A program made the translations under genes and the position numbers. Source: an uncultured Bacteroidales bacterium (GTDB lineage: Bacteria > Bacteroidota > Bacteroidia > Bacteroidales > UBA4417). Taken from it: DNA of 55,455 nucleotides. The notes beneath the pieces were generated by a model that saw nothing but the letters and a program-made list of their open reading frames with translations, was not told the origin of the DNA and did no database searches. This document shows, one piece after another, positions 8,795 through 17,679 of this stretch (within the stretch, counting starts at the first letter, position 1; each line of letters begins with the position of its first letter). The DNA lies in the NCBI GenBank assembly GCA_903879715.1, contig CAIRMR010000117.1, forward strand, positions 1-55,455. Direction: 5' to 3'.

Positions 8795-10276
8795 TTACGT
8801 GCGTTTTAACAGTGATTTAAGCCTTGTGATATCCATTTTTTCTCTTTTCAGAACAAAAGTTATGAAACCAATTATGTACAGAGTATTCAGTGCAATCCGT
8901 GCGCCTAATGCAGATGGTGCGACAAAAACGCTGACAAGGTAAAGGGCAATTCCTGTGAAAAAATACAGAATTATTGTCTTCCAGTCATAAGGAATCGGGT
9001 AAAATTTGCGACTCAGGTAATAACTGAAAAGAACCATCGACAGGTAACTGAAAAGATAACCCCATGCTGCAGCCATGAAACCATAAACCGGCATGAAAAT
9101 GATGTTTATTACCAGGTTAATACCCAATCCCAGCAATGTGATTGTAAGGGCATACTGCGTTTTGCCTGACAATTTATACCACATCGACAAATTGAATACA
9201 ATACCAAGTAATATATTGGCTATCAGCATTATAGGCAATATTGATATTCCACTCCTGAATTCCTTACCCAGCAAAAGTGCAAACAACTCAGGATACATCG
9301 CAATTCCCAGGAAAATAAGAACACAAAATGCAACAAAATATTTCATCACATCCGCATAAATTTTCTTCATATCCTCGCGTGCCGATGATGCAAAGAAGAA
9401 AGGTTCGGCAGCATATCGGAACATTTGTACAAACAGCACCATAAATACTGCCAGTTTAACGTTGGCATTAAAAATCCCTAACTGATCCTGCCAGGGTGAT
9501 GTTGTGGGTGCAAAAAACCGGAAGAAAATTCTGCTTATAAAGTCATTAGCAACACCCGGTAATCCGGCAATCATTAGAGGCAAAGAATAGATCAGTAACT
9601 CCTGCAACTGCTTTTTCGAAAATACGAACTGCATATTCAGCAACCTTGGAATAAAAAGCAGAAGCGAAACAACGCAACTCAGCAATATTGCCAATAGTAT
9701 GTACCCGTAATCGGGCGTAGCCGGGATAAACCGGAGTAAAAAAGAGTCCGGATGCGAAATGAAATATTTGGGTAAAACGAAGAACAGGAACACATTGAAC
9801 CCTACTTCGGAAAGTATTTTTATACTTCGGAATGCAGCAAACTTAAACGCTTTGTTTTTAAACCTTAGTTCAGCAAAAAGTATTGCTGTGAAACAATCAA
9901 TAGCGAGGATAAGGGCTGCATATATGATATAAGTTGCCGGGTGTTCAGTAAAAACACTAAGCTGAGCGGAAAACAAAATTATTAAAAGCAGGAACGACAA
10001 TGAGGTTGCCCCCAGCGACATCAAGGCAGTTGAAAAGATAACTTCAGATCGTGTTTTATCTTTGCTGGCAAAACGAAAGAATCCTGTTTCCATTCCAAAC
10101 GTGAGTACTACCTGTAAAAGAGCTATGTAAGCCAGTAATTCAGACGCAAGGCCGTAATTACCCGTTGTAAGCGTACGGGTGTATAAAGGCACAAAAAAGA
10201 AATTAATGATCCTGGCAACAATAGAACTCAGTCCATATATCGCAGTTTGCCCGGCAAGTTGTTTTATTGGATTCAA
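8795..10276 (-). CDS. Wzx-type polysaccharide/lipid flippase (MATE/MOP superfamily)
   Basis: A multi-pass membrane protein of about 493 residues with some 12-14 predicted helices and the N-terminal [22 protein letters not shown] signature of the polysaccharide-biosynthesis/export family. It probably flips lipid-linked oligosaccharide or another undecaprenyl-linked substrate. An upstream in-frame ATG exists at 10363, but the stretch it adds contains a -7 box (TACTTTTG, minus strand 10307-10300) and is not protein-like. I therefore place the start at TTG 10276, immediately before NPIKQLAGQ. It heads the operon with dut, TPR, DUF4292 and the EnvC-like gene. Confidence 0.85.
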   Translation of the reverse strand: MNPIKQLAGQTAIYGLSSIVARIINFFFVPLYTRTLTTGNYGLASELLAYIALLQVVLTFGMETGFFRFASKDKTRSEVIFSTALMSLGATSLSFLLLIILFSAQLSVFTEHPATYIIYAALILAIDCFTAILFAELRFKNKAFKFAAFRSIKILSEVGFNVFLFFVLPKYFISHPDSFLLRFIPATPDYGYILLAILLSCVVSLLLFIPRLLNMQFVFSKKQLQELLIYSLPLMIAGLPGVANDFISRIFFRFFAPTTSPWQDQLGIFNANVKLAVFMVLFVQMFRYAAEPFFFASSAREDMKKIYADVMKYFVAFCVLIFLGIAMYPELFALLLGKEFRSGISILPIMLIANILLGIVFNLSMWYKLSGKTQYALTITLLGLGINLVINIIFMPVYGFMAAAWGYLFSYLSMVLFSYYLSRKFYPIPYDWKTIILYFFTGIALYLVSVFVAPSALGARIALNTLYIIGFITFVLKREKMDITRLKSLLKRT

Positions 10277-10299
10277 AAACGTTTCATTATTAATCGGTA

Positions 10300-10307
10300 C
10301 AAAAGTA
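10300..10307 (-). promoter_or_regulatory. -7 promoter element for the flippase-dut operon
   Basis: The minus strand reads TACTTTTG, matching TAnnTTTG. The predicted transcription start near 10294 lies downstream of the annotatable ATG at 10363, which argues for the TTG start at 10276. Confidence 0.55.
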
Positions 10308-10428
10308 AGTAAATAGAGTGTTCCCTGTACACATTGTTGCGTTCCGGGCTTTGGAGTTAACAAATATTATGTATCAAAGGAAGTTGATAGTGTGTTTTGA
10401 AAATGGTGATGCGAAGAGAAATTTAAAA

Positions 10429-13400
10429 TCACAAGGCATCCCTCATCGGAAGATCTACAAAAAAGGTGGTGCCTTTTCCCGGCTCAGTTTCGAACCAAAT
10501 GCGTCCGGAGGAATTATCAATTATATTCTTGACCATGGCTAATCCAAGGCCCATACCGGCAGTTTTGGTAGTGAAATTAGGGGAAAAAATTCTGGTTTGA
10601 CTTTCAGTGGAAATACCGGTCCCATTATCCTGGAAGCTGATTTCACATATATTGTCAATAACATCGAGTTTTATCCGGATAACCCCTTGCTTATCGGCTG
10701 AAATGGCCTGTAATGCATTCTTTATCAGGTTATTAAAGACCCGAAGTATCTGGTTGGGGTCTGCCTTAATAATACATTCTCCCTGATAGGTATCAAAAGT
10801 GATTTTGCAGTCCGACTGATCACGGAATAATGCCACTGATTGTTGTATCAGAGGAATGACATCAAACTCTTGAATCTGAGGTTCAGGCATTTGTGCAAAA
10901 TCAGAAAACTCAGTTGCTATAGACGAAAGGGTATCAATCTGCATGATCAATGTTTGCGAAAACCGTTTCAGCCTGACATCCCAATCTGGTGCTTTGTCAT
11001 TCCAGGCTTTCATAAGCAATTGCATGCTGAGTTTGATAGGCGTAAGAGGATTTTTAATCTCGTGGGCAACCTGGCGGGCCATTTGTCGCCAAGCGCTTTC
11101 ACGCTCGCTGCGGGCAAGCAAATCAGCGCTTTTCTCCATTTCATCAATCATCCTGTTATATTCTTCCACCAGGCGGCCGATTTCATCCTTCCTGGTCCAT
11201 TCGATCTTTGCATTTTTGTCGCCTATTTTTACTCTGCTAAACTGGTTTCCTATCTGTTGTAAGGGTTTAGTAATATATCTCGACAGCAGCAAGGCCAGTA
11301 CAACTGTAATAACAATCATTAAAATATAAATATTCGCCAAAGCGGAAATCAGTCCGGAAATCTCACGACGTATCTCTTCCTGTTTAGCAAAATAGGGCAA
11401 ATTGAGGTATCCTATTAACTGGTTATTAATATTGCGAACGGGCGTATATGCAGACAAAAAGGAATAGGTGCCGATTGTCTCCCGTTGAATAAAAAAAGAT
11501 TTTTTGTCAACCATTAATTGCTGAGCCCCCGATGGATTAATTTGTTCAGCAATCATCCCTTCCCTGAAAATCTGATCGCGGGATGAGGCAATCAGGAAAC
11601 CTTTGGAATTATAAATATTAATATCTGTGAAATACGTATTTGAAAGATTGATTAATAAATCTGCGAGTTCGTCCTGGTGAACTTCATCGAACGAAATGTA
11701 TGCTCCATACCTTGTTTCAAGGTCTATTAATACAGAATTGAGCTTCTCACTTAGGATTTCATTGTTCTTATTTGCATTCAACTTGTTGATAAACAGCAAA
11801 CTAACTGTAACCAATACGAGTGAAGAAATAACTATTGTTGAAATCATTATTACCTGTAGCCTCAACCGGAAAGTATAAATTCCAAGACTCCAATTCAAAG
11901 TGGGTCCTTTAAGCCAGTTAATCAGTGCCAGCATAACCATTAACAAAAGGAACAAATACGAGAACGGAGAAATTGAGTCAGATACTCGGGGAACCTCTTT
12001 GCTAAGGACTATCATTGTATTCGGATCCACATTTAATACATAGTGGCTGTATCCTTTCGAAATAAAAAATCCCTGGTTTAGTTTATAACGTGTAATATTC
12101 CTGTTATCGATGTCAAAAGAGAACTTGCCGACATTTTTAACAAGTTCACCTTTATCATAAAATGCGTAAGAATAACCGGACAAATTATCGGTATTGGCAT
12201 TTTTTGTATCAAAAAGCAGTTCCGGGTATCCTAATCCTTTCCAGATATCATTTGTACTGATTTCAACAAAAACGGTATGTGGATTTTCACTATCTGAATC
12301 ATTAATTTTTATAGGGATTTTCCCCAGATAATACATAGCATCAATGGATTGCCGCAGGAAATACAAACCCGGAATGGAAACCGGACGCATGAACTCTGCT
12401 ATTTTTCCATCAAAATATTCATCACATCCGGTTATAATATTTCCAGGCTTTATGCTGAGTTTTTTATCATGCTGACAAACAGTTATCTGCACAAGATATT
12501 TGCTCCAGTAACCTGAGAAATATTTGTTCTTGATATAAGCTGAGACTTCGTTTAAGGCAGTATCCGATCTTAAGTTAGCTAGTTTTTTTGCAAGAAGCAG
12601 ATCCTGTTGAATGTTTTTGGCTGCTTCATTAAAATAATACTCTGCCAGATTATCCCTTGCATCAGAAAGATGAGTTGCCAGTATTCTGCGTTTTTCATGC
12701 TCGCGGATTGTTTCTGATTTATTCACAATATATGTTGCCATTGCCGACAACACGATTACAGTTGAAATTACCAGGCTGATCCGGTATTTCCTGGACGAGT
12801 TAACATTAATCTGGAAATACAAAATGAGAAGTAATGAAAATAAAAACATTGTAATAACCAGGTCGAAACTACCGATTGCATCTGTCAGGACTGCATATGC
12901 AAGAACACTGCTCAGCGCTATAAATATATATATATTGATATTGCTGATCCAGTTTAATAAATACTTTCCGACAATCGCAAAAATGAATAAAAACCCTAAT
13001 AATAACGAAGCTATAATAAGTACACCAACGTGGCTGATATGCGGCAAACTCAGAATGTTTTCGAAACGAAACGAAATACTGGAATTAAGAACTAGCTCAG
13101 ATATAGTCTGAGTTAAAAAATAATACACAGAAATTAAGGCCGGAATAATTAATACTTTGGCTATTTTTATAAACAGAGTGGGATTCAGCTGCTTTTTCTC
13201 CAACAAAGAAACATATTTAAAAGCAAAAAAGCTTAGCTGTACTCCGATCAGAGTGTTAATTAAGAAATCACCCAAAGAGGGTAACAGCTCAGATGAAGCG
13301 AAATAAGCAGGATTAAATAATTGTATCTGGTGAAGATCAGCGGGAAAACTAAAATAAAACTGAACTGCTCTCAGCATTATCACATCACAAATGAAGAAAA

Positions 13401-14139
13401 GAAAATAGGGCCATTTGTGTCTGAATTCACCGATCAACAACTTATACATGAACAAAACAGCCGAAATAAGGCCAAGGAAACTGGAAATGTACAAAGTAAA
13501 AATCAGGTATTGTAACCATAGTGCCAGTTCGAACGGCTGTTCATAGGTTAAACTAAAAAGAAATTTTCCGGCCGGGCTATTAATATTATTTTCTCCTCGT
13601 CGAAGCACAATAGCTGCATTATCCGGAGCGCTGAATCGTTTATAAAAACCAGATGGGAGGTATTCGTTGGAAAATTTATAATTATAGCGAATTAACTGCA
13701 GGGCTATAATTAGTTCGCCGCCCCTTCTTTGCTGCCTTACAAGGTAATACCCGCTTCCGCTTCGAAGCACTTCAGATGTAAAATTCTCACTGTCTTTAAT
13801 AAAAGGTGCGGCAAAAACGTTTGCTGTCCAGAATTTAAGACTATCGTTCTTGTAAACCAGAATTTCGATTCCTTTTTCAGCTATGGCATTATGATAGTTC
13901 TTGTCCAGGAATTCTGTGAATGATTCTTTATCCTGAAAATTTTGCGAGGCAACAATTTTAATTTCTGCTTCAAGGTCTTTTATTGCATCAGCAATTTCTG
14001 AAGTTAATCGTTTTGAAACGTTACGAGGAGAGTAATGTTTTTTAGTTGAGGAAGAAATCAGAAAAGCGGCTAAAAAAAACACTATGCTTAAAAAAAGCAT
14101 GATCAGGATGTGTTTTTTAAGTTTTTGCCGGGTAATCAT
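10429..14139 (-). CDS. Very large NtrY-like membrane sensor histidine kinase
   Basis: A 1236-residue protein. A first membrane helix and extracytoplasmic domain (about 10-210) are followed by a cluster of helices (about 210-460) reminiscent of 7TM sensor proteins. Next come a second periplasmic domain (about 480-740), more helices flanking a dCache-like extracytoplasmic region (about 770-930), then HAMP, HisKA and HATPase. The phospho-acceptor lies in RQVAHEIKNPLTPIK (His about 1026), the ATP-binding boxes are DNGTGIS and GMGLGLAMVKNI, and the gene ends just after. The HEIKNPLTPI H-box is that of the NtrY/NtrB subfamily. No response regulator is adjacent. The number and kind of sensory modules make the stimulus impossible to guess. 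Confidence 0.85.
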   Translation of the reverse strand: MITRQKLKKHILIMLFLSIVFFLAAFLISSSTKKHYSPRNVSKRLTSEIADAIKDLEAEIKIVASQNFQDKESFTEFLDKNYHNAIAEKGIEILVYKNDSLKFWTANVFAAPFIKDSENFTSEVLRSGSGYYLVRQQRRGGELIIALQLIRYNYKFSNEYLPSGFYKRFSAPDNAAIVLRRGENNINSPAGKFLFSLTYEQPFELALWLQYLIFTLYISSFLGLISAVLFMYKLLIGEFRHKWPYFLFFICDVIMLRAVQFYFSFPADLHQIQLFNPAYFASSELLPSLGDFLINTLIGVQLSFFAFKYVSLLEKKQLNPTLFIKIAKVLIIPALISVYYFLTQTISELVLNSSISFRFENILSLPHISHVGVLIIASLLLGFLFIFAIVGKYLLNWISNINIYIFIALSSVLAYAVLTDAIGSFDLVITMFLFSLLLILYFQINVNSSRKYRISLVISTVIVLSAMATYIVNKSETIREHEKRRILATHLSDARDNLAEYYFNEAAKNIQQDLLLAKKLANLRSDTALNEVSAYIKNKYFSGYWSKYLVQITVCQHDKKLSIKPGNIITGCDEYFDGKIAEFMRPVSIPGLYFLRQSIDAMYYLGKIPIKINDSDSENPHTVFVEISTNDIWKGLGYPELLFDTKNANTDNLSGYSYAFYDKGELVKNVGKFSFDIDNRNITRYKLNQGFFISKGYSHYVLNVDPNTMIVLSKEVPRVSDSISPFSYLFLLLMVMLALINWLKGPTLNWSLGIYTFRLRLQVIMISTIVISSLVLVTVSLLFINKLNANKNNEILSEKLNSVLIDLETRYGAYISFDEVHQDELADLLINLSNTYFTDINIYNSKGFLIASSRDQIFREGMIAEQINPSGAQQLMVDKKSFFIQRETIGTYSFLSAYTPVRNINNQLIGYLNLPYFAKQEEIRREISGLISALANIYILMIVITVVLALLLSRYITKPLQQIGNQFSRVKIGDKNAKIEWTRKDEIGRLVEEYNRMIDEMEKSADLLARSERESAWRQMARQVAHEIKNPLTPIKLSMQLLMKAWNDKAPDWDVRLKRFSQTLIMQIDTLSSIATEFSDFAQMPEPQIQEFDVIPLIQQSVALFRDQSDCKITFDTYQGECIIKADPNQILRVFNNLIKNALQAISADKQGVIRIKLDVIDNICEISFQDNGTGISTESQTRIFSPNFTTKTAGMGLGLAMVKNIIDNSSGRIWFETEPGKGTTFFVDLPMRDAL

Positions 14140-14278
14140 AGGAAAAATATTACAAACTCCAGTATTATCAAGGGTTTTAGGGGCAATTTTAAAACAGGCT
14201 CCAGAATTAACGATCTCGGAAATTTAAGGGCAAGGTATTACAGACACTGTCGGGGCGAATATAAGGCTTAAAATCGGC

Positions 14279-15160
14279 TCATTTCATTTTTATCACGTAA
14301 ATCAGGCTTGAATGACCCATATTTTGCCCGGAATTTAAATTGGACCAAAAACCATTCCATAAAGCCGGCACCCAGCGCATTTTTCCGCTCTTATATTTTT
14401 CACTTAGCAGGCTGACATAAAATGCGTCAAATTTCATCGCAAGTATTTTTACAATTGTAAACCCGAATTTCTCTGCCAGCAATTTCATGTCTGATTGTGT
14501 AAAATGATACAGGTGCCTCGGCAAATCGTAACCGGCCCAAAACTCACCGTATGTTTTTGCATCATCCGCATTACAATTCGGAACAGCAATAATTAATGTG
14601 CCCTGAGGTTTTAATAAATTTTTAATTTGCTCCATTCGTCCTTTGAGATCCGAAACATGTTCGAGTACATGCCACATAGTTATTACATCGAACGAAGCTT
14701 TGCCGAACGAGTTTAATTTCTCTTCAGGGAAAACCTGTAATCCATATTCAGAAATTGCGCGTGCCCTGGTTTTATCATCCGGTTCAATTCCGGTGGTTTT
14801 CCAGCCATGCTCCGACATGTAATTCAGAAACTGCCCGGTTGCGCAACCAATATCTAAAATTTCCCCTTTTTGCTGAAATTTACTGATCAGTGCAAGTTTC
14901 CGTCCTAAGGTGTATTTTCTAACCTGTTGGTACACTGCTGCAAAAATCCCTTGCTTAGAATCCGAATGCGAAATATAATCAGCCGATTCATAATATTTTC
15001 CCAGGTCCTCAGCTTTGGGCCGTGGATTTGTAAAACGGAAACCACAATCAGCACATTTAACAATTTCGAATTTTTCGCCGGTAAGGAAATAATCCTTTCC
15101 GGAAATAAACGGTTCAAATATTTCAGATCCGCAGACAGGGCAATTTTTTAATAACTCCAT
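14279..15160 (-). CDS. Class I SAM-dependent methyltransferase with N-terminal zinc ribbon
   Basis: A 293-residue protein. The N-terminus has two Cys pairs (CPVCG at 8-12 and CADCGFRFTNPRP) typical of the zinc-binding module before the methyltransf_23/UbiG-like domain. The SAM-binding motif I is ILDIGCATGQFLNYM (about residues 107-121), with the acidic residue after beta-2 (GIEPDD) and motif IITMWHVLEHV. Proteins of this kind often methylate sugars or lipids in surface-polysaccharide biosynthesis. The substrate cannot be read from sequence. It follows mnmG on the same strand, separated by about 150 bp containing a parS site. Confidence 0.85.
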   Translation of the reverse strand: MELLKNCPVCGSEIFEPFISGKDYFLTGEKFEIVKCADCGFRFTNPRPKAEDLGKYYESADYISHSDSKQGIFAAVYQQVRKYTLGRKLALISKFQQKGEILDIGCATGQFLNYMSEHGWKTTGIEPDDKTRARAISEYGLQVFPEEKLNSFGKASFDVITMWHVLEHVSDLKGRMEQIKNLLKPQGTLIIAVPNCNADDAKTYGEFWAGYDLPRHLYHFTQSDMKLLAEKFGFTIVKILAMKFDAFYVSLLSEKYKSGKMRWVPALWNGFWSNLNSGQNMGHSSLIYVIKMK

Positions 15161-15289
15161 TCAGTGTTTTTGTATTCGATGTATACTTATCTTAAAATCT
15201 AAATTTTATCGCTGTACCTTATTCTTGCAACTTGTGGCTGCAATCTTTCCCGAACTTTTTCCAAGCTAAATTAAGGTTAAACTTCCTTA

Positions 15290-15305
15290 TGTTCCACGTG
15301 AAACA
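15290..15305 (+). promoter_or_regulatory. parS centromere-like site (ParB/Spo0J binding), copy 1
   Basis: TGTTCCACGTGAAACA, a near-perfect palindrome that fits the bacterial parS consensus TGTTNCACGTGAAACA at every fixed position. It begins just beyond the mnmG stop codon. ParB should load here and recruit ParA/SMC for origin segregation. Confidence 0.85.
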
Positions 15306-15309
15306 AGTT

Positions 15310-17181
15310 CTATCTTCCAAGGAAAACAAGCAGAACTGAAATATCCGAAGGAGAAATCCCACTTATTCGCGATGCCTGTCCGATAGTTGCCGGCTTAATT
15401 CGGGTTAATTTTTGCCTGGCTTCCGTTGATAAGGACGGAAGGCTAAGATAATCGAAATCCTGTTTCAGCGGCATATCATCAAACTTCGAAAGTTTTTCAG
15501 CTATTTCCTGTTCTTTGTTAATGTACCCTTCGTACTTGATCAGAATTTCAGCTTCTTCGAGAATTTCGACTGAGTCCGCCCCAATTTCCCTGGTAAAATT
15601 ACCAAGGAAATCCAGGTGCGCGATCAGTTGTTCAAAAGAAACCTGAGGCCGCAATAATATGGAATCCAGTTTAACTTTCTGCCTGATCGGAGCTGTATCA
15701 ATACTCTCCAAAAATCCATTTACCTGGTCCGGGCTAACGCTGGTATTCCGCATAAATGATTTAACTTTTTCGATCCATTCCTGTTTATTTTGAACTCTTG
15801 AAAGTCTGGCAGCGGATGCCAAACCGAGTTCAAAGCCGGCCGGTGTGAGGCGTAAATCGGCATTATCCTGACGCAACAGAATACGATATTCAGCTCTTGA
15901 GGTAAACATCCTGTATGGTTCGTCTACGCCTTTTGTAATTAAATCATCAATTAAAACACCGATATAAGCATCCGATCTCTTAAGAATAAACGGCTCTTTT
16001 TCGACTAATTTCAAATGTGCATTTATGCCAGCCATCAAACCCTGTGAAGCAGCTTCCTCATAACCGGTTGTTCCGTTAATCTGCCCGGCGAAATAGAGGT
16101 TTTCGACCAATTTGGTTTCGAGTGTATATTTTAATTGGACCGGTGGAAAATAATCATATTCTATGGCATATCCCGGTCTGAAAATTCTGGCATTTTCGAG
16201 TCCGGCAATTAAATGAAGTGCCTTAACCTGTATTTCGGCAGGAAGTGAGGATGAAAATCCATTCAGGTAATACTCAACTGTGTCCCAACCTTCAGGCTCT
16301 ACGAAAAGCTGGTGCCTGGTTTTATCAGCAAAACGGTTAATCTTATCTTCGATTGATGGACAGTATCTCGGGCCTATGCCATCAATCTTTCCTGTAAACA
16401 TCGGCGATTCGTGAAAGCCAGTTTCCAGAACTTTATGTACTTCCGGAGAAGTGTAAGTAATAAAACACGGCCGTTGTTTCTTCAGAATTGGTGTGTCAGT
16501 GAATGAAAATTTACCGGCATATTCATCTCCCGGCTGTTCTTCCATTCGGGAAAAATCGATGGATCTCCCATCAATTCTAACAGGAGTTCCTGTTTTCATA
16601 CGGCTTGATTCAAATCCAAGTTGAACCAGGTTTTCTGTTAATCCTGTCGAATTCTTCTCCCCTATTCTGCCTCCGCCAAATGATTTCATTCCGATATGAA
16701 TTAATCCATTCAGGAAAGTTCCATTGGTAAGCACAACCGCTTTGCTTTCGATATGGTATCCCATCGCAGTATGAACACCGGTTACGAAACCATCTTTTAC
16801 CGATAATCCAACTACGGTATCCTGCCAGAAATCAACATTAGGAGTTTCTTCCAAGGTTAACCTCCACTTTTCTGAAAACCGCATCCTGTCGCTTTGGGCA
16901 CGTGGGCTCCACATGGCAGGACCTTTTGATCGGTTTAGCATCCGGAATTGTATCATCGTATGGTCGGTAATAATACCCGACTGACCACCAAGCGCGTCAA
17001 CTTCACGTACAATTTGTCCTTTAGCTATGCCCCCCATAGCCGGGTTGCAAGACATTTGGGCAATTGTCCCCATGTGCATAGTAATCAGTAAAACCGAGGA
17101 TCCAAGGTTGGCTGCAGCCGCCGCGGCCTCACTACCGGCATGTCCGGCACCTACTACAATTATATCGTATTTCTTAAACAA
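15310..17181 (-). CDS. mnmG: tRNA uridine 5-carboxymethylaminomethyl modification enzyme MnmG (GidA)
   Basis: A 623-residue FAD enzyme. The N-terminal Rossmann motif is DIIVVGAGHAGSEAAAAAA. Family signatures include GGIAKGQIVREVDALGG, the Cys-containing MSCNPAMGG, the MLNRSKGPAMWSPRAQ block, and near residue 370 FAGQINGTTGYEEAASQGLMAGINA. The C-terminal helical domain, which contacts MnmE and tRNA, ends RISGISPSDISVLLVFLGR. With MnmE it installs cmnm5 or nm5 groups on U34 of tRNAs reading NNA/NNG codons. The gene is flanked on both sides by identical, inverted parS sites, and the upstream one falls within its leader. Confidence 0.97.
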   Translation of the reverse strand: MFKKYDIIVVGAGHAGSEAAAAAANLGSSVLLITMHMGTIAQMSCNPAMGGIAKGQIVREVDALGGQSGIITDHTMIQFRMLNRSKGPAMWSPRAQSDRMRFSEKWRLTLEETPNVDFWQDTVVGLSVKDGFVTGVHTAMGYHIESKAVVLTNGTFLNGLIHIGMKSFGGGRIGEKNSTGLTENLVQLGFESSRMKTGTPVRIDGRSIDFSRMEEQPGDEYAGKFSFTDTPILKKQRPCFITYTSPEVHKVLETGFHESPMFTGKIDGIGPRYCPSIEDKINRFADKTRHQLFVEPEGWDTVEYYLNGFSSSLPAEIQVKALHLIAGLENARIFRPGYAIEYDYFPPVQLKYTLETKLVENLYFAGQINGTTGYEEAASQGLMAGINAHLKLVEKEPFILKRSDAYIGVLIDDLITKGVDEPYRMFTSRAEYRILLRQDNADLRLTPAGFELGLASAARLSRVQNKQEWIEKVKSFMRNTSVSPDQVNGFLESIDTAPIRQKVKLDSILLRPQVSFEQLIAHLDFLGNFTREIGADSVEILEEAEILIKYEGYINKEQEIAEKLSKFDDMPLKQDFDYLSLPSLSTEARQKLTRIKPATIGQASRISGISPSDISVLLVFLGR

Positions 17182-17189
17182 GTTTAAAG

Positions 17190-17205
17190 TGTTTCACGTG
17201 GAACA
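17190..17205 (-). promoter_or_regulatory. parS centromere-like site (ParB/Spo0J binding), copy 2
   Basis: TGTTTCACGTGGAACA on the plus strand, which is the exact reverse complement of the site at 15290-15305. It lies 8 bp upstream of the mnmG start codon, so ParB binding here could touch mnmG expression. Confidence 0.85.
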
Positions 17206-17246
17206 ATGTGCTGTAAGCATCTGTTTGTAAGGCTTGCAGCGAAGTA

Positions 17247-17669
17247 TTAAAGATTCGGAAAAGATAAAAGATAAAAATCTTCCTTACTTCTCATCATCTT
17301 TTTATCATCAGTTGATTTGTCTTTATATCCCGAAAGATGCAAAACACCATGTGCCATTACCCGGCCCAACTCCGCATCAAAACCAGTTTTAAAGCTTTCT
17401 GCATTCTCCTTTATTCTTTCAATACTTATAAAAATATCACCCGAAAGAATTCCCTTCTCGGAATAATCGAATGTAATGATATCCGTGAGCGTATCGTGTT
17501 TCAGATATTTCTCATTCATCGAACCGAGGTAATCGTCGTTGCAAAAAATATAGGTTATATCCCCTGCCGTCTTTTTCTCTGTTTCGAGAATAGATTTTAC
17601 CCAGGCTTTCACCTTGAGTTTATTCTTCAGATTATAGTCAACTTCAACTGTTGAAAAGCTTATCACCAT
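17247..17669 (-). CDS. ybeY: Endoribonuclease YbeY (rRNA maturation factor)
   Basis: A 140-residue UPF0054 protein. The metal-binding signature reads HGVLHLSGYKD (His-107, His-111, Asp-117). The third ligand is Asp where enterobacterial YbeY has His, which I recall as common in Bacteroidota. Also visible is DTLTDIITFDYS. YbeY takes part in 16S rRNA 3' end processing and ribosome quality control. It is followed by mnmG after about 65 bp that include a parS site, and starts 10 bp after the DUF4175 stop, so it is probably cotranscribed with that gene. Confidence 0.95.
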   Translation of the reverse strand: MVISFSTVEVDYNLKNKLKVKAWVKSILETEKKTAGDITYIFCNDDYLGSMNEKYLKHDTLTDIITFDYSEKGILSGDIFISIERIKENAESFKTGFDAELGRVMAHGVLHLSGYKDKSTDDKKMMRSKEDFYLLSFPNL

Positions 17670-17679
17670 ATATATTTTA

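Noticed and set aside
10277-10363. N-terminal extension of the flippase from ATG 10363.
   Set aside because: The added residues are not protein-like, and the segment contains the promoter -7 box.
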